From Streptococcus vestibularis (lineage in GTDB: Bacteria; Bacillota; Bacilli; Lactobacillales; Streptococcaceae), in assembly GCA_010604095.1 (NCBI GenBank), contig JAABLG010000011.1:1-64000 (forward strand): a stretch of 64,000 nt of DNA. The letters run 5' to 3'. The notes beneath the pieces are model-generated. The model saw nothing but the letters and a program-made list of their open reading frames with translations, was not told the origin of the DNA and made no database searches. This document shows positions 35,821 through 43,707 of this stretch, piece after piece. The translations under genes and the position numbers were made by a program. Each line of letters begins with the position of its first letter. Within the stretch, counting starts at the first letter, position 1.

Positions 35821-35969
35821 AAAACCATAGCTTGAGGAAAAGACCAAAAGCTAGTGACAATGCTAACTCAATGGAAAGAAGAAAATTATTTTAGAATATC
35901 TCTTACTTCATGGTGAAGAGGCTAAGAGATTAAAGAACTCACCAAAAATAAAAAAGGAGAATGACAAAG

Positions 35970-36125
35970 ATGACTAAAGAAATGAATGTTGCAGACCTAG
36001 CTACAGTCACAGGAAGCGGATGGAAGACCAACATCGCTATTGGAGGACTCTGCCTAGCTTCAGGACCTATCGGAACTCTTGTATGTGTTGGCGCTTATAA
36101 TGGCTACAAGGATTCTGCACGATAA
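35970..36125 (+). CDS. Bacteriocin-like peptide 1, GS-type leader
   Basis: This 51-residue precursor has a double-glycine-type leader MTKEMNVADLATVTGS, with Gly-Ser in place of Gly-Gly. The predicted mature peptide of 35 residues is rich in Gly and Ala, with GG/SG/AxxG spacing and two Cys. The start ATG at 35970 lies 10 bases after AAGGAG; an in-frame ATG at 35961 is too close to it. It is the first gene of a three-gene unit under the ComR-type promoter. It looks like one half of a two-peptide class IIb bacteriocin. Confidence 0.8.
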   Translation: MTKEMNVADLATVTGSGWKTNIAIGGLCLASGPIGTLVCVGAYNGYKDSAR

Positions 36126-36148
36126 GATGAAAGGAGACAACAACAATA

Positions 36149-36313
36149 ATTAATAAACTCAAAACACATCAAAACATGACTCTTAAAGAGCTTGAAAGTG
36201 TATCAGGTGGGGCGGTTCCTTGGGCTGCTGTCTCCGTCGGGATTGCTGCTGCAAAGCTGACTTACGACCTAAGCTATGCCGTTGGTAAAACTTATTACAA
36301 CCTCACACACTAA
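36149..36313 (+). CDS. Bacteriocin-like peptide 2, GG leader, non-ATG start
   Basis: The leader ends in MTLKELESVSGG, a textbook double-glycine site. The mature part (33 residues, starting AVPWAAVSVG) is hydrophobic with AxxxA/GxxxG-like spacing. The only in-frame ATG (36176) gives an unusually short 12-residue leader and has no ribosome site. AAGGAG lies at 36131-36136, upstream of in-frame ATA (36146) and ATT (36149). I annotate from ATT, where an ancestral ATG would give a normal 21-residue leader. Expression may therefore be weak. Confidence 0.65.
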   Translation: MNKLKTHQNMTLKELESVSGGAVPWAAVSVGIAAAKLTYDLSYAVGKTYYNLTH

Positions 36314-36366
36314 CAATAAGAGCTTACACCATGATGACATCTCAAAGATTTTGAGGATGATAACCT

Positions 36367-36630
36367 ATGAAAGATACAAGAAATCAAACAAACGATACTA
36401 CTAATAAGCAATCATCTAAACGCAATAATTATCTGCTCGTAAAAGGGGCCTTGATTTGTATTATCTCTACCCTACTTCTGATACTTCTAATCAACCTTAT
36501 CTTTTATGTACGATTGGGTACACCAATTATTGATACTAATTTGAAATCTGCTTGTAGTACTCTCATCTTCTTCCTCCCCATTTTTCTTTTGACAAGAGAG
36601 AAAGAAAAACCTAAAGCTAAGACAGAGTAA
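36367..36630 (+). CDS. Putative bacteriocin immunity protein, two transmembrane segments
   Basis: This 87-residue protein has a polar N terminus (residues 1-24), hydrophobic segments at about 25-48 and 62-76, and a basic Lys-rich tail. It lies 53 bases after peptide 2 and before a bidirectional terminator. Small two-TM proteins at the end of bacteriocin operons usually confer self-immunity. No family is recognised, so the role is from context. Confidence 0.6.
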   Translation: MKDTRNQTNDTTNKQSSKRNNYLLVKGALICIISTLLLILLINLIFYVRLGTPIIDTNLKSACSTLIFFLPIFLLTREKEKPKAKTE

Positions 36631-36674
36631 CTCATACAGTCTTCAAGAAAACAAAAACTCTCATTTCCCATTGA

Positions 36675-36704
36675 AAAATGCAAGCCCAAAAGGGCTTGCA
36701 TTTT
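36675..36704. terminator. Bidirectional terminator between bacteriocin unit and tadA
   Basis: A strong stem AAAATGCAAGCCC/GGGCTTGCATTTT with an AAAA loop separates the converging immunity and tadA genes. Confidence 0.85.
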
Positions 36705-36708
36705 GCGC

Positions 36709-37227
36709 TTACATCTCTTGTATTGCTTCTAATTTTTCCAGACGTTTAGCTTCTTTCTTTCGTTCACGACTTTGACGGAAAAAGTTTTGCATGATTTCAG
36801 CACATTCTTTCTCCATAACACCAGTCTCAAGATCAACACGATGATTGAGACGCTCATCTCTTAGAATATCGTAAAGGCTCCCCGCTCCACCAAATTTTTG
36901 ATTACTCGCTCCATAGATAACTTTAGGAATACGAGCCAGACCAATGGCGCCACTGCACATTACGCAAGGTTCAATAGTGACGAAAAGAGTGCAATCAAGC
37001 AAACGCCAATTACCAATGGTCCTATTTGCCTCCTGAATAGCCATGACCTCAGCATGCATGATTGCTTGGTTAAGTTCCTCACGCGCATTGTGTCCACGAC
37101 CAACAATTGCTCCATCCTTAACGATAACACAGCCAATTGGGATTTCTGCCTTATCTAAAGATTTTTGAGCCTCCTTAAGAGCCTCAGACATGAAAAAGTC
37201 TTTCTCCTCTTGAGTAAAGTCAATCAT
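36709..37227 (-). CDS. tadA: tRNA-specific adenosine deaminase
   Basis: TadA converts A34 to inosine in tRNA-Arg(ACG). The 172 residues contain the zinc deaminase motifs HAEVMAIQEA (with catalytic Glu) and PCVMCSGAI. The start MIDFTQEEKDFF was chosen because AGGAG lies 7 bases upstream; an ATG ten codons earlier lacks a site. Two short terminator-ended units lie upstream. Confidence 0.96.
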   Translation of the reverse strand: MIDFTQEEKDFFMSEALKEAQKSLDKAEIPIGCVIVKDGAIVGRGHNAREELNQAIMHAEVMAIQEANRTIGNWRLLDCTLFVTIEPCVMCSGAIGLARIPKVIYGASNQKFGGAGSLYDILRDERLNHRVDLETGVMEKECAEIMQNFFRQSRERKKEAKRLEKLEAIQEM

Positions 37228-37305
37228 AAATGTTACTCCTGTTCCAAGATTTTTCATATATCACCACAGAGTCAAAATGTCAGTGTGATGGTCTTCCATG
37301 ATTTT

Positions 37306-37380
37306 AAAAAAGGAGGCTTCTAGACAACCGACCCTTTTTAAGGTTTTGGCTTACCCCCTCGCTTAACTCTTTTTATTATA
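37306..37380 (-). ncRNA. Short transcript unit immediately upstream of tadA
   Basis: TATAAT (37375-37380) on the minus strand is preceded by a weak TTGCTC-like -35. Roughly 60 bases downstream is a hairpin (AAAAAGGG.../...CCTCCTTTTTT, 37306-37339) with a T-run. No ORF with a ribosome site is seen in between. It could be a tiny RNA or a tadA leader with an attenuator. Confidence 0.35.
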
Positions 37381-37424
37381 ACATAAGAAAAGCTTGAGCA
37401 AGGTTAGCCTTACCAAAGTAGACA

Positions 37425-37589
37425 AAAAAAGCTAAGACGAATCCGCTTAGCTTCAAACACATTAGTTTGGTGAATCTTAGGAGTCACACCAATGTGTTTC
37501 TCCAAGTCTAACGAAAAGTCAATGACCGCTTAACATCCTAGTTAATATGTCAGTCGGAATGTCAACCAATTGTCTGTGAAATCATTATA
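37425..37589 (-). ncRNA. Candidate structured small RNA or attenuated leader
   Basis: An extended -10 (TGATATAAT; 37584-37589) on the minus strand is followed by about 150 bases with several hairpins and an excellent terminator: AAGCTAAG/CTTAGCTT (37429-37453) plus T-run. The segment 37493-37496 can pair with 37485-37488 inside a GGAG/CTCC hairpin. It can instead pair with 37458-37461 inside an AAACACATT/AATGTGTTT hairpin, so two exclusive folds exist. No coding frame is convincing. The family is not recognised. Confidence 0.5.
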
Positions 37590-38057
37590 TCAACCTATAG
37601 ACACATAACAAAAACGCAACTGTATCAAACAATTGCAAGGACAGTGTTCTAGTTAAGGTGTTCCACACTTTCCTTCCAAACAAATAATGTCTACTACAAA
37701 AGTAAAAGGTAACTTTCATAGCTTTTTCCTTACCCACCTATAGTTTATCATGAAACCTCTATCATTTAATTTAAAAATTGGTAATAAAACAATGATACAA
37801 ATGAGGAGTAACTGTTAATTGTACACTTCGTTTTGAATAATTTTATAAATGCTGGAACCCTTGTTATCATTGCACTTGTCAACGATTTTAATTATTTTTT
37901 CCACTCTAACAAGGTCATTAATCACCTATAATTCTAAGTCTTATCTAATTTTACTGTTAATTAAGTCTTACAAGTGTTTAATATTTAATCCAATAATACT
38001 CTAACTTTGGCAAGAAAGAATATTTATTTTTTAGAAGCGACCAAGTAAACTGACAAA
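37590..38057. other. Intergenic region without recognised feature
   Basis: This AT-rich stretch between the structured RNA promoter and ssbB contains only very short frames. A GAGGAG sequence at about 37802 is followed by no usable start and frame. A short repeat of GTGTTC-type motifs occurs near 37640-37665. I see no gene. Confidence 0.5.
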
Positions 38058-38450
38058 CTAGAAGGGAAGTTCTTCTTCCAAAACAAGGTCAGCCAAGTCA
38101 TTTTCAGGCTGATTTTCTCTGACAGCACGTTGGGCACGACTCTCAAGAAGTTGGAAAGAGGAGCAAAGCACTTCCGTAACATAATGAGTTTGACCATCCT
38201 TATCGTACTTACGGGTACGAAGCTCACCATCAAGAGAAATTAAACTCCCCTTGCTAGCATAAGAGGCTAAGGTCTCAGCCAAACGCCCCCAGACAACCAC
38301 TGTAATAAAGTCAGCCTCACGCTCTCCATTTTGCGCCTTATAGCGCCGATTAACCGCAACTGTGACACGTGTAAAAGACCTATCACTAGCAGTCTTAACC
38401 ATCTCAGGTGTCGCTGTCAAACGTCCAATCAAAATAACTTTGTTATACAT
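38058..38450 (-). CDS. ssbB: Single-stranded DNA-binding protein, competence type
   Basis: This is a 130-residue SSB with an OB fold (MYNKVILIGRLTATPEM ... GRLAETLASYASKGSLI) and an acidic tail ending EEELPF. It is shorter than housekeeping SsbA, as expected for SsbB, which protects incoming transforming DNA. A perfect cin box lies 20 bases upstream of the ATG, so it should be switched on only during competence by SigX. Confidence 0.95.
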   Translation of the reverse strand: MYNKVILIGRLTATPEMVKTASDRSFTRVTVAVNRRYKAQNGEREADFITVVVWGRLAETLASYASKGSLISLDGELRTRKYDKDGQTHYVTEVLCSSFQLLESRAQRAVRENQPENDLADLVLEEELPF

Positions 38451-38469
38451 TTTTTTACCTCCACCTATC

Positions 38470-38477
38470 TATTCGTA
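38470..38477 (-). promoter_or_regulatory. SigX (cin) box of ssbB
   Basis: TACGAATA on the minus strand is the exact consensus of the streptococcal competence sigma factor promoter. The leader is very short and contains GGTGGAGG as the ribosome site. Confidence 0.9.
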
Positions 38478-38539
38478 AGAGGAAGTAAAAAATAACTGAT
38501 TAGAAAAAAAGAAGCATAAATCATTGCTCCTTTTACTAT

Positions 38540-39163
38540 TTACCCTTTCCAGTGTTTGGCTGGATCAAAAGCCTCACCGACTACTGCTGAATCATCAAGT
38601 TCAATAATACCACGTTTTTGTGGAGCATTTGGAAGTGCCAACTCACGTGGGGCACACATCATACCATAACTATCTTCACCACGAAGTTTACCAGGGAAGA
38701 TAAGGGCACCGCTAGGCATCATAGCACCTGGAAGAGCTACGATTGTTTTAAGACCGAGAGCTGCGTTTGGTGCTCCTGCAACGATTTGGACCTTCTTATC
38801 ACCGATATTCACTTGGCAGATGTTAAGGTGATCACTATCTGGATGTGGAACCATTTCATCAATTTGCCCAACCACAAAGACGGGACCTTGTGTGTTTTCC
38901 AATCGTTCTTCAAAACCTTCTTTAGCCAATTCCTCATTCAAGACAGCTACATCTTGGTCTGACAAGAAAACTTGACCATTTCCATTGATATCAATGAGGC
39001 TTGATGCTTCAAAAATGTTCCAAGCAAGAGTCTTGCCTGTTTCATCAGCTGTGACACGCGCCACTTTACCTTTACGTTCTACGCTACGTTTAATGTCCTT
39101 AGTATCTTCCAAGATAACCAACAAAACGTCGCCAACTTGTTCTTTATTGTATGCAAAAATCAT
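38540..39163 (-). CDS. ytpR: YtpR family tRNA-binding domain protein
   Basis: This 207-residue cytosolic protein has an N-terminal DUF4479 region and a C-terminal EMAP/tRNA-binding OB domain (VVGQIDEMVPHPDSDHLNICQVNIGDKKVQIVAG region, about 100-195), like that of PheT but free-standing. The biological role is unclear. It follows a thioredoxin-like gene by 9 bases, the conserved ytpP-ytpR order. Confidence 0.9.
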   Translation of the reverse strand: MIFAYNKEQVGDVLLVILEDTKDIKRSVERKGKVARVTADETGKTLAWNIFEASSLIDINGNGQVFLSDQDVAVLNEELAKEGFEERLENTQGPVFVVGQIDEMVPHPDSDHLNICQVNIGDKKVQIVAGAPNAALGLKTIVALPGAMMPSGALIFPGKLRGEDSYGMMCAPRELALPNAPQKRGIIELDDSAVVGEAFDPAKHWKG

Positions 39164-39172
39164 GGGTTCTCC

Positions 39173-39487
39173 TTATACTGTTGCCAAAAAGGCATTGATT
39201 TCTTCTTTGGTTTTACGAGCTTTATTGACCAGACGCCCCAATTCCTGACCTTTCTGAGTCACGACAAAACTTGGAATACCAAAAATATTCCAAGTTTGCG
39301 CCAAAGCCATATAATCATCACGGTTAACACGCACAAAGGTCATATCTGGATGGGCAGCCTCAATATCAGACATAACGGGATAGATAAACTGGCAGTCTGG
39401 ACACCAATCAGCAGTGAAAAAGAAGACCACTTTTTGGTCACTGTCAACATAACCTGCAAGTTCTTCGAGATTCTTCGGAATAATCAT
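39173..39487 (-). CDS. Thioredoxin-like protein YtpP
   Basis: This 104-residue thioredoxin fold has the redox motif WCPDC in FFTADWCPDCQFIYP, and a cis-Pro region (GIPSFVVT). Its start overlaps the upstream gene stop by 4 bases (ATGA). It is likely a thiol reductase; its partners are unknown. Confidence 0.9.
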   Translation of the reverse strand: MIIPKNLEELAGYVDSDQKVVFFFTADWCPDCQFIYPVMSDIEAAHPDMTFVRVNRDDYMALAQTWNIFGIPSFVVTQKGQELGRLVNKARKTKEEINAFLATV

Positions 39488-39777
39488 GCCTGCTCCTCCT
39501 CATAAGTCAAGACATCATCAGCATAGGCAAAACGATAAGTCCGCCCATCTTCTAATACGATACCTCCCGTAAGCCCTGGATTTTCCTTATCAGTAGGATT
39601 CGTATAGAGAACGGCAATAGTCCCTAAATATGATAGTTCTTGTCTAATATTTTGAATTAATACGGTATTCTTTGCTTCTACATGTGAGCGTCTCTGCTTT
39701 TCTGCCATTGCCAAGAGACTTAAAGCTCCTAGCCCACCAGCAAACAAAGCTAATGTTTTACGTTTCATATGAAACAT
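39484..39777 (-). CDS. DUF4651-like small membrane-anchored protein
   Basis: This 97-residue protein of unknown function has one N-terminal hydrophobic segment (about residues 8-23) followed by a soluble part (VLYTNPTDKENPGLTGGIVLEDGRTYRF). It resembles streptococcal DUF4651 proteins found with ytpP and ytpR. The start may be three codons further in (MKRKTL), since neither ATG has a strong ribosome site. Confidence 0.65.
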   Translation of the reverse strand: MFHMKRKTLALFAGGLGALSLLAMAEKQRRSHVEAKNTVLIQNIRQELSYLGTIAVLYTNPTDKENPGLTGGIVLEDGRTYRFAYADDVLTYEEEQA

Positions 39778-39867
39778 TTTACCATATTTTTAGAGGAATG
39801 GGGAGAGGCTACCTATCTCTTGAGAATCGTGCTAAAATAGTAGCATGTACTACTCAAGGAGGATTTT

Positions 39868-40935
39868 ATGACTACTCTATTTGACAAAATTAAGGAAGTC
39901 ACCGAGCTTGGTGCTACTTCAGGATTTGAGGCTCCTGTACGCAACTACCTTCGCAAAACTATCACGCCACTCGTAGATGAGGTGCAAACAGATGGCCTCG
40001 GCGGTATTTTCGGTATTAAGCACAGTCAGGCAGAAAATGCCCCTAAGGTGCTTGTGGCTGCTCACATGGACGAAGTCGGCTTTATGATTAAGGAAATCAA
40101 GGCAGACGGGACTTTCCGTGTCGTCGAACTTGGTGGCTGGAACCCACTGGTTGTCAGCTCTCAACGCTTTACCCTACACACACGTGACGGTCATGTCTAT
40201 CCTGTCATCTCAGGTTCAGTACCACCTCATTTCTTACGTGCTAGCGGTGGCGCTGCAAGTCTTCCTAGTGTCTCTGATATCGTCTTTGATGCTGGTTTTG
40301 CCAACCAAGAAGAGGCTAATGCCTACGGTGTTTTCCCGGGTGATGTCATCATTCCTCAATCAGAAACTATTCTCACAGCCAATCAAAAAAACGTGATTTC
40401 TAAAGCCTGGGATAACCGTTATGGTGTCCTCATGATTCGTGAACTCTTGGAAAATGTCAAAAACCAAGAACTCAACAATACTCTAATCGCTGGGGCTAAC
40501 GTTCAAGAAGAAGTCGGTTTACGTGGTGCCCATGTTTCAACCACAAAATTTAATCCTGAGCTCTTCTTTGCGGTAGACTGCTCTCCTGCAGGTGATATCT
40601 ATGGTAATCAAGGTAAGGTAGGCGACGGCACCCTTATTCGTTTCTTCGACCCAGGACATATCATGCTGCCAAATATGAAGGATTTCCTTTTGACTACTGC
40701 TGAAGAAGCTGGTATCAAATACCAATACTACTGCGCTGCAGGCGGTACTGATGCTGGTGCCGCTCACTTGCAGAATGCTGGTATTCCATCAACAACCATC
40801 GGCGTTTGTGCCCGTTACATCCACTCACACCAAACCCTTTATGCTTTGGATGACTTCCTAGAAGCACAAGCCTTTTTACAAGCCATTGTTAAGAAGTTGG
40901 ATCGTTCAACAGTGGATTTGATTAAGAACTACTAA
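39868..40935 (+). CDS. pepA: Glutamyl aminopeptidase, M42 family
   Basis: This is a 355-residue cytosolic metallo-aminopeptidase that removes N-terminal Glu/Asp from peptides, useful for casein- or saliva-derived peptides. Metal-binding segments AAHMDEVGFMI, KAWDNRYGVLM, NVQEEVGLRGA and AVDCSPAGD are visible. It starts after AAGGAGG and is followed 15 bases later by proC, so the two form one unit. Confidence 0.95.
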   Translation: MTTLFDKIKEVTELGATSGFEAPVRNYLRKTITPLVDEVQTDGLGGIFGIKHSQAENAPKVLVAAHMDEVGFMIKEIKADGTFRVVELGGWNPLVVSSQRFTLHTRDGHVYPVISGSVPPHFLRASGGAASLPSVSDIVFDAGFANQEEANAYGVFPGDVIIPQSETILTANQKNVISKAWDNRYGVLMIRELLENVKNQELNNTLIAGANVQEEVGLRGAHVSTTKFNPELFFAVDCSPAGDIYGNQGKVGDGTLIRFFDPGHIMLPNMKDFLLTTAEEAGIKYQYYCAAGGTDAGAAHLQNAGIPSTTIGVCARYIHSHQTLYALDDFLEAQAFLQAIVKKLDRSTVDLIKNY

Positions 40936-40950
40936 GACAAGGAGTAACCC

Positions 40951-41721
40951 ATGATTATTGGTTTTATCGGCGTTGGAAAGATGGCAACAGCCATTATCAA
41001 CGGCCTAAACACAAGCTCACATCGTATTATTATTTCAGGGTCTTCCTTGGCTCGTTCACGCCAAATTGCAGAGGAATTAGAGGTTGAAGCAGCTGCTTCC
41101 CATCAGGAATTGTTGGATAAGGCTGATTTGGTCATCCTAGGTATCAAACCCCAAATGTTTGATAAGGTACTAGCTGACCTCACTTTCCATCAACCTATCA
41201 TGAGCATGGCTGCTGGAGTAACCTTGGAACGCCTCGCTTCACTCACTAGTCCGGATCTACCTCTTATTCGTATCATGCCTAACCTTAATGCTCAGATTCT
41301 TAAGAGCACTACTGGTCTTTGCACCAACGATAAGGTATCCGAGGACCTTTTGGCAGTTGCCAAGGAAATCACAGACAGTTTTGGAAACACTGTCGAATTG
41401 GCTGAAAAGGACTTTGATACCTTTACTGCCCTAGCTGGTTCAAGCCCGGCCTATATTGCCCTTTTTATCGAGGCACTAGCCAAGGCTGGCGTCAAAAATG
41501 GCCTAAGTAAGCAGGTCGCTCTGACCATTGCCACACAGACAGTTCTAGCTACTGCTGAAAATCTCAGTCTTGGTAGCGACAGCCCACATGATCTTATTGA
41601 CAAGGTCTGTAGCCCTGGTGGGACCACTATCGCCGGCCTCATGGACCTTGAGCGTACAGGCCTCACCCATAGTGTGGTTTCAAGTATTGATACAACCATT
41701 GCTAAAGCTAAAAAACTATAA
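40951..41721 (+). CDS. proC: Pyrroline-5-carboxylate reductase
   Basis: This enzyme makes proline from pyrroline-5-carboxylate with NAD(P)H. The 256 residues start with the Rossmann motif IGFIGVGKMATAIINGL and carry the C-terminal signature around LIDKVCSPGGTTIAGL. It is second in the pepA-proC unit, with a palindromic terminator right after the stop. Confidence 0.96.
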   Translation: MIIGFIGVGKMATAIINGLNTSSHRIIISGSSLARSRQIAEELEVEAAASHQELLDKADLVILGIKPQMFDKVLADLTFHQPIMSMAAGVTLERLASLTSPDLPLIRIMPNLNAQILKSTTGLCTNDKVSEDLLAVAKEITDSFGNTVELAEKDFDTFTALAGSSPAYIALFIEALAKAGVKNGLSKQVALTIATQTVLATAENLSLGSDSPHDLIDKVCSPGGTTIAGLMDLERTGLTHSVVSSIDTTIAKAKKL

Positions 41722-41726
41722 GAAAA

Positions 41727-41750
41727 AAGCTCGGAAAATTCCGAGCTTTA
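41727..41750. terminator. Bidirectional terminator between proC and the CPBP gene
   Basis: A 10-bp perfect stem AAAGCTCGGAA/TTCCGAGCTTT with flanking A and T runs. Confidence 0.85.
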
Positions 41751-42410
41751 TTTGATATATGGCGCTAACAATTGTAGGAGTAACATCATTGAAACCGCAA
41801 TACTATTGTTAATCATATGAGCCATGATACTATATTCTAGCTTCTTAGATACACGATAAACAGTTGCAAGGACAAGGCCCATACCTCCATATATAATCCA
41901 GACACCCATACTATTAGGCGTATGAACAAGGCCAAAGAGTAAACCACTTAGAATCAAACCAACAATAGAATCTGGATTAAAGACCCGTCCCATAAGAAGC
42001 CCTCTAAAAACCAACTCTTCCACAATCGGTGCCATAATCACTGTAATTGTTATAAGAACAAAGGGATTCATATGGGCATTTTCTATGGCTGCCTGATTGG
42101 TGCTGTTACTAACACCTTCCCACATCATGACCATTGCACCAAGCCCAGTGACAATGTAAATACCTAGGTAGGTCAGGCCAATCATTCCCCATGCCTTCAT
42201 GGAAGACAGCGCCCTAAAGCCCTCAAGAAGACCCATACGTTTGCCCAAGAAAAGAGCTCCTGCACTAATGAGTAGCATAACCAAAATTAGGAGACTAACT
42301 GCCCTCACATCTTTAACACGAACAAATATGGTTGGAGTCTGTTCAATACACAAAATTAGGAAAGCCAGTAAGAAATAAAGAAAGCGTTTTAAAATGGACA
42401 CTTTGTTCAT
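41748..42410 (-). CDS. CPBP family intramembrane metalloprotease (Abi)
   Basis: This 220-residue protein has about six to eight membrane helices with the CPBP motifs EELVFRGLL and FGLVHTPNS. The family includes bacteriocin self-immunity proteins (PlnI/PncO type) and prenyl-protein peptidase relatives. A similar protein is encoded 600 bases away, and an Xre regulator is upstream. It is probably part of a small defence or self-protection cluster, from context. Confidence 0.85.
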   Translation of the reverse strand: MNKVSILKRFLYFLLAFLILCIEQTPTIFVRVKDVRAVSLLILVMLLISAGALFLGKRMGLLEGFRALSSMKAWGMIGLTYLGIYIVTGLGAMVMMWEGVSNSTNQAAIENAHMNPFVLITITVIMAPIVEELVFRGLLMGRVFNPDSIVGLILSGLLFGLVHTPNSMGVWIIYGGMGLVLATVYRVSKKLEYSIMAHMINNSIAVSMMLLLQLLAPYIK

Positions 42411-42522
42411 AAGAAGCTACCTCTTTTTATTGTTATTTTGTACCTTTATTATAATACAATTTAACTACTTTGACAAGAAACCGTGAAAATAAGAGATTCA
42501 ATCTTGAAAAGATGAAGGACTC

Positions 42523-42966
42523 TCATCCTATTTTAGATAGAATGAGACGAATAAGGGCAAATCCCAATACTAAGCCATAGAGCAAGATAGATAAGACTGT
42601 AACATAGGGCAACTGAATATTGACAAAGGCATATAAGGCGATTAAAGCAAAGATAAGCAAAAACTCCAGAACCAGTGTTGCAACTGCTGTCACCTGCAAA
42701 ATCTGTTTATTTCGCTCATCATAGGTAGCAATGTACATCTGGTGAAGACGTTTCGAATGCCTAAGCGCTGCAAAATAATAAATCGACAGGGCGTAACTCC
42801 CAATGGTAACCCCCACTACTAATCCTAGTGCAAAATCACTAAGACTGTTAGAGCGAACAATAAATAATCCCAAAATACCCAAAGAAAAGAAAGAACATGC
42901 TACTCGGGCTATGTATCTTTTATACTCTGATTCTGTTTTTTTCTTTCCTAACGTTTTTAATAACAT
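42523..42966 (-). CDS. Unrecognised four-helix membrane protein
   Basis: This 147-residue protein has a basic N terminus and four hydrophobic segments (about 22-40, 44-68, 92-115 and 121-143). Between helices 2 and 3 is a basic loop (RHSKRLHQMYIATYDERNKQ). I do not recognise the family. It lies between two CPBP genes and may be expressed with the Xre regulator. Confidence 0.6.
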   Translation of the reverse strand: MLLKTLGKKKTESEYKRYIARVACSFFSLGILGLFIVRSNSLSDFALGLVVGVTIGSYALSIYYFAALRHSKRLHQMYIATYDERNKQILQVTAVATLVLEFLLIFALIALYAFVNIQLPYVTVLSILLYGLVLGFALIRLILSKIG

Positions 42967-43039
42967 ATCTTAACATTCCTTTCATTATCCTTTAAAAGAG
43001 CAATATAAAATTTTTCAATGATAACTTTAAACATTCACC

Positions 43040-43696
43040 TTAAACAAAAAGGCTGAGTAGGACAGCTATACTGTTGTTTAAAATATGAACACCCATACTG
43101 TACTCGATATGCTTAGTCTTATAGTAAGTTATGGCAAGACCAGCTGACATAATACCATAGACGACAATTGTTTGAGGCGTAAATGCTGAGTGACCTGCCA
43201 TAAAGAGAAGACTGGAAATAACAAGACCTGTCTTAAAGTATTTTCCAAAGAGTACCTTAGCTAAGAGTCCCCTAAAAATGATTTCTTCCATAATAGGAAT
43301 AATAAAACCTGCAACTACTAGGTAAAGATAGAATGGTACGTGAATAAATATCTTATTTAAAGCAGCTTGATTTTCCATAGCTGCATTGTGTGTTAACTGA
43401 CCTACAAAATACCCTAGAAGATCACCTAGGAAAAAGATGACGAGATTAAGAGAAGCAATCGAAACGAGACGTTTCCAATTAATCTCTTTAAGCGATAAGA
43501 GTTTAAATCTATAAGCAATCACGATAAAAATAGCCAAACTCCCTAATGCCCAAACACCGTAACCTATTTGCTCCACAAGTGAAAACTTACCATCCTGAGT
43601 AAGTAGTGGGAAAGCACCTAATAGTGTTAAATCTAAGATTAGTAGAGTGAGCGCTAAAACAATAACACCGATTTTCTTTATTACTTGTTTAAACAT
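43040..43696 (-). CDS. CPBP family intramembrane metalloprotease (Abi)
   Basis: This 218-residue multi-pass membrane protein carries MEEIIFRGLLAK and FMAGHSAFTP, the two metal-site motifs of the CPBP family. It is paralogous to the CPBP gene at 41748-42410 (similar C termini IEYSMGVHILNNSIAV and LEYSIMAHMINNSIAV). It lies 11 bases after the Xre gene and is probably controlled by it. Confidence 0.85.
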   Translation of the reverse strand: MFKQVIKKIGVIVLALTLLILDLTLLGAFPLLTQDGKFSLVEQIGYGVWALGSLAIFIVIAYRFKLLSLKEINWKRLVSIASLNLVIFFLGDLLGYFVGQLTHNAAMENQAALNKIFIHVPFYLYLVVAGFIIPIMEEIIFRGLLAKVLFGKYFKTGLVISSLLFMAGHSAFTPQTIVVYGIMSAGLAITYYKTKHIEYSMGVHILNNSIAVLLSLFV

Positions 43697-43707
43697 ATTT
43701 TTACTCC

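Noticed and set aside
35828-35960. Short frame MLTQWKEENYFRIS... in the bacteriocin leader
   Set aside because: No ribosome site at a proper distance and only 18 codons; treated as part of the untranslated leader.
37780-37840. GAGGAG sequence near 37802 suggesting a small plus-strand gene
   Set aside because: Following starts give frames of eight or fewer codons; no promoter or conserved peptide recognised.
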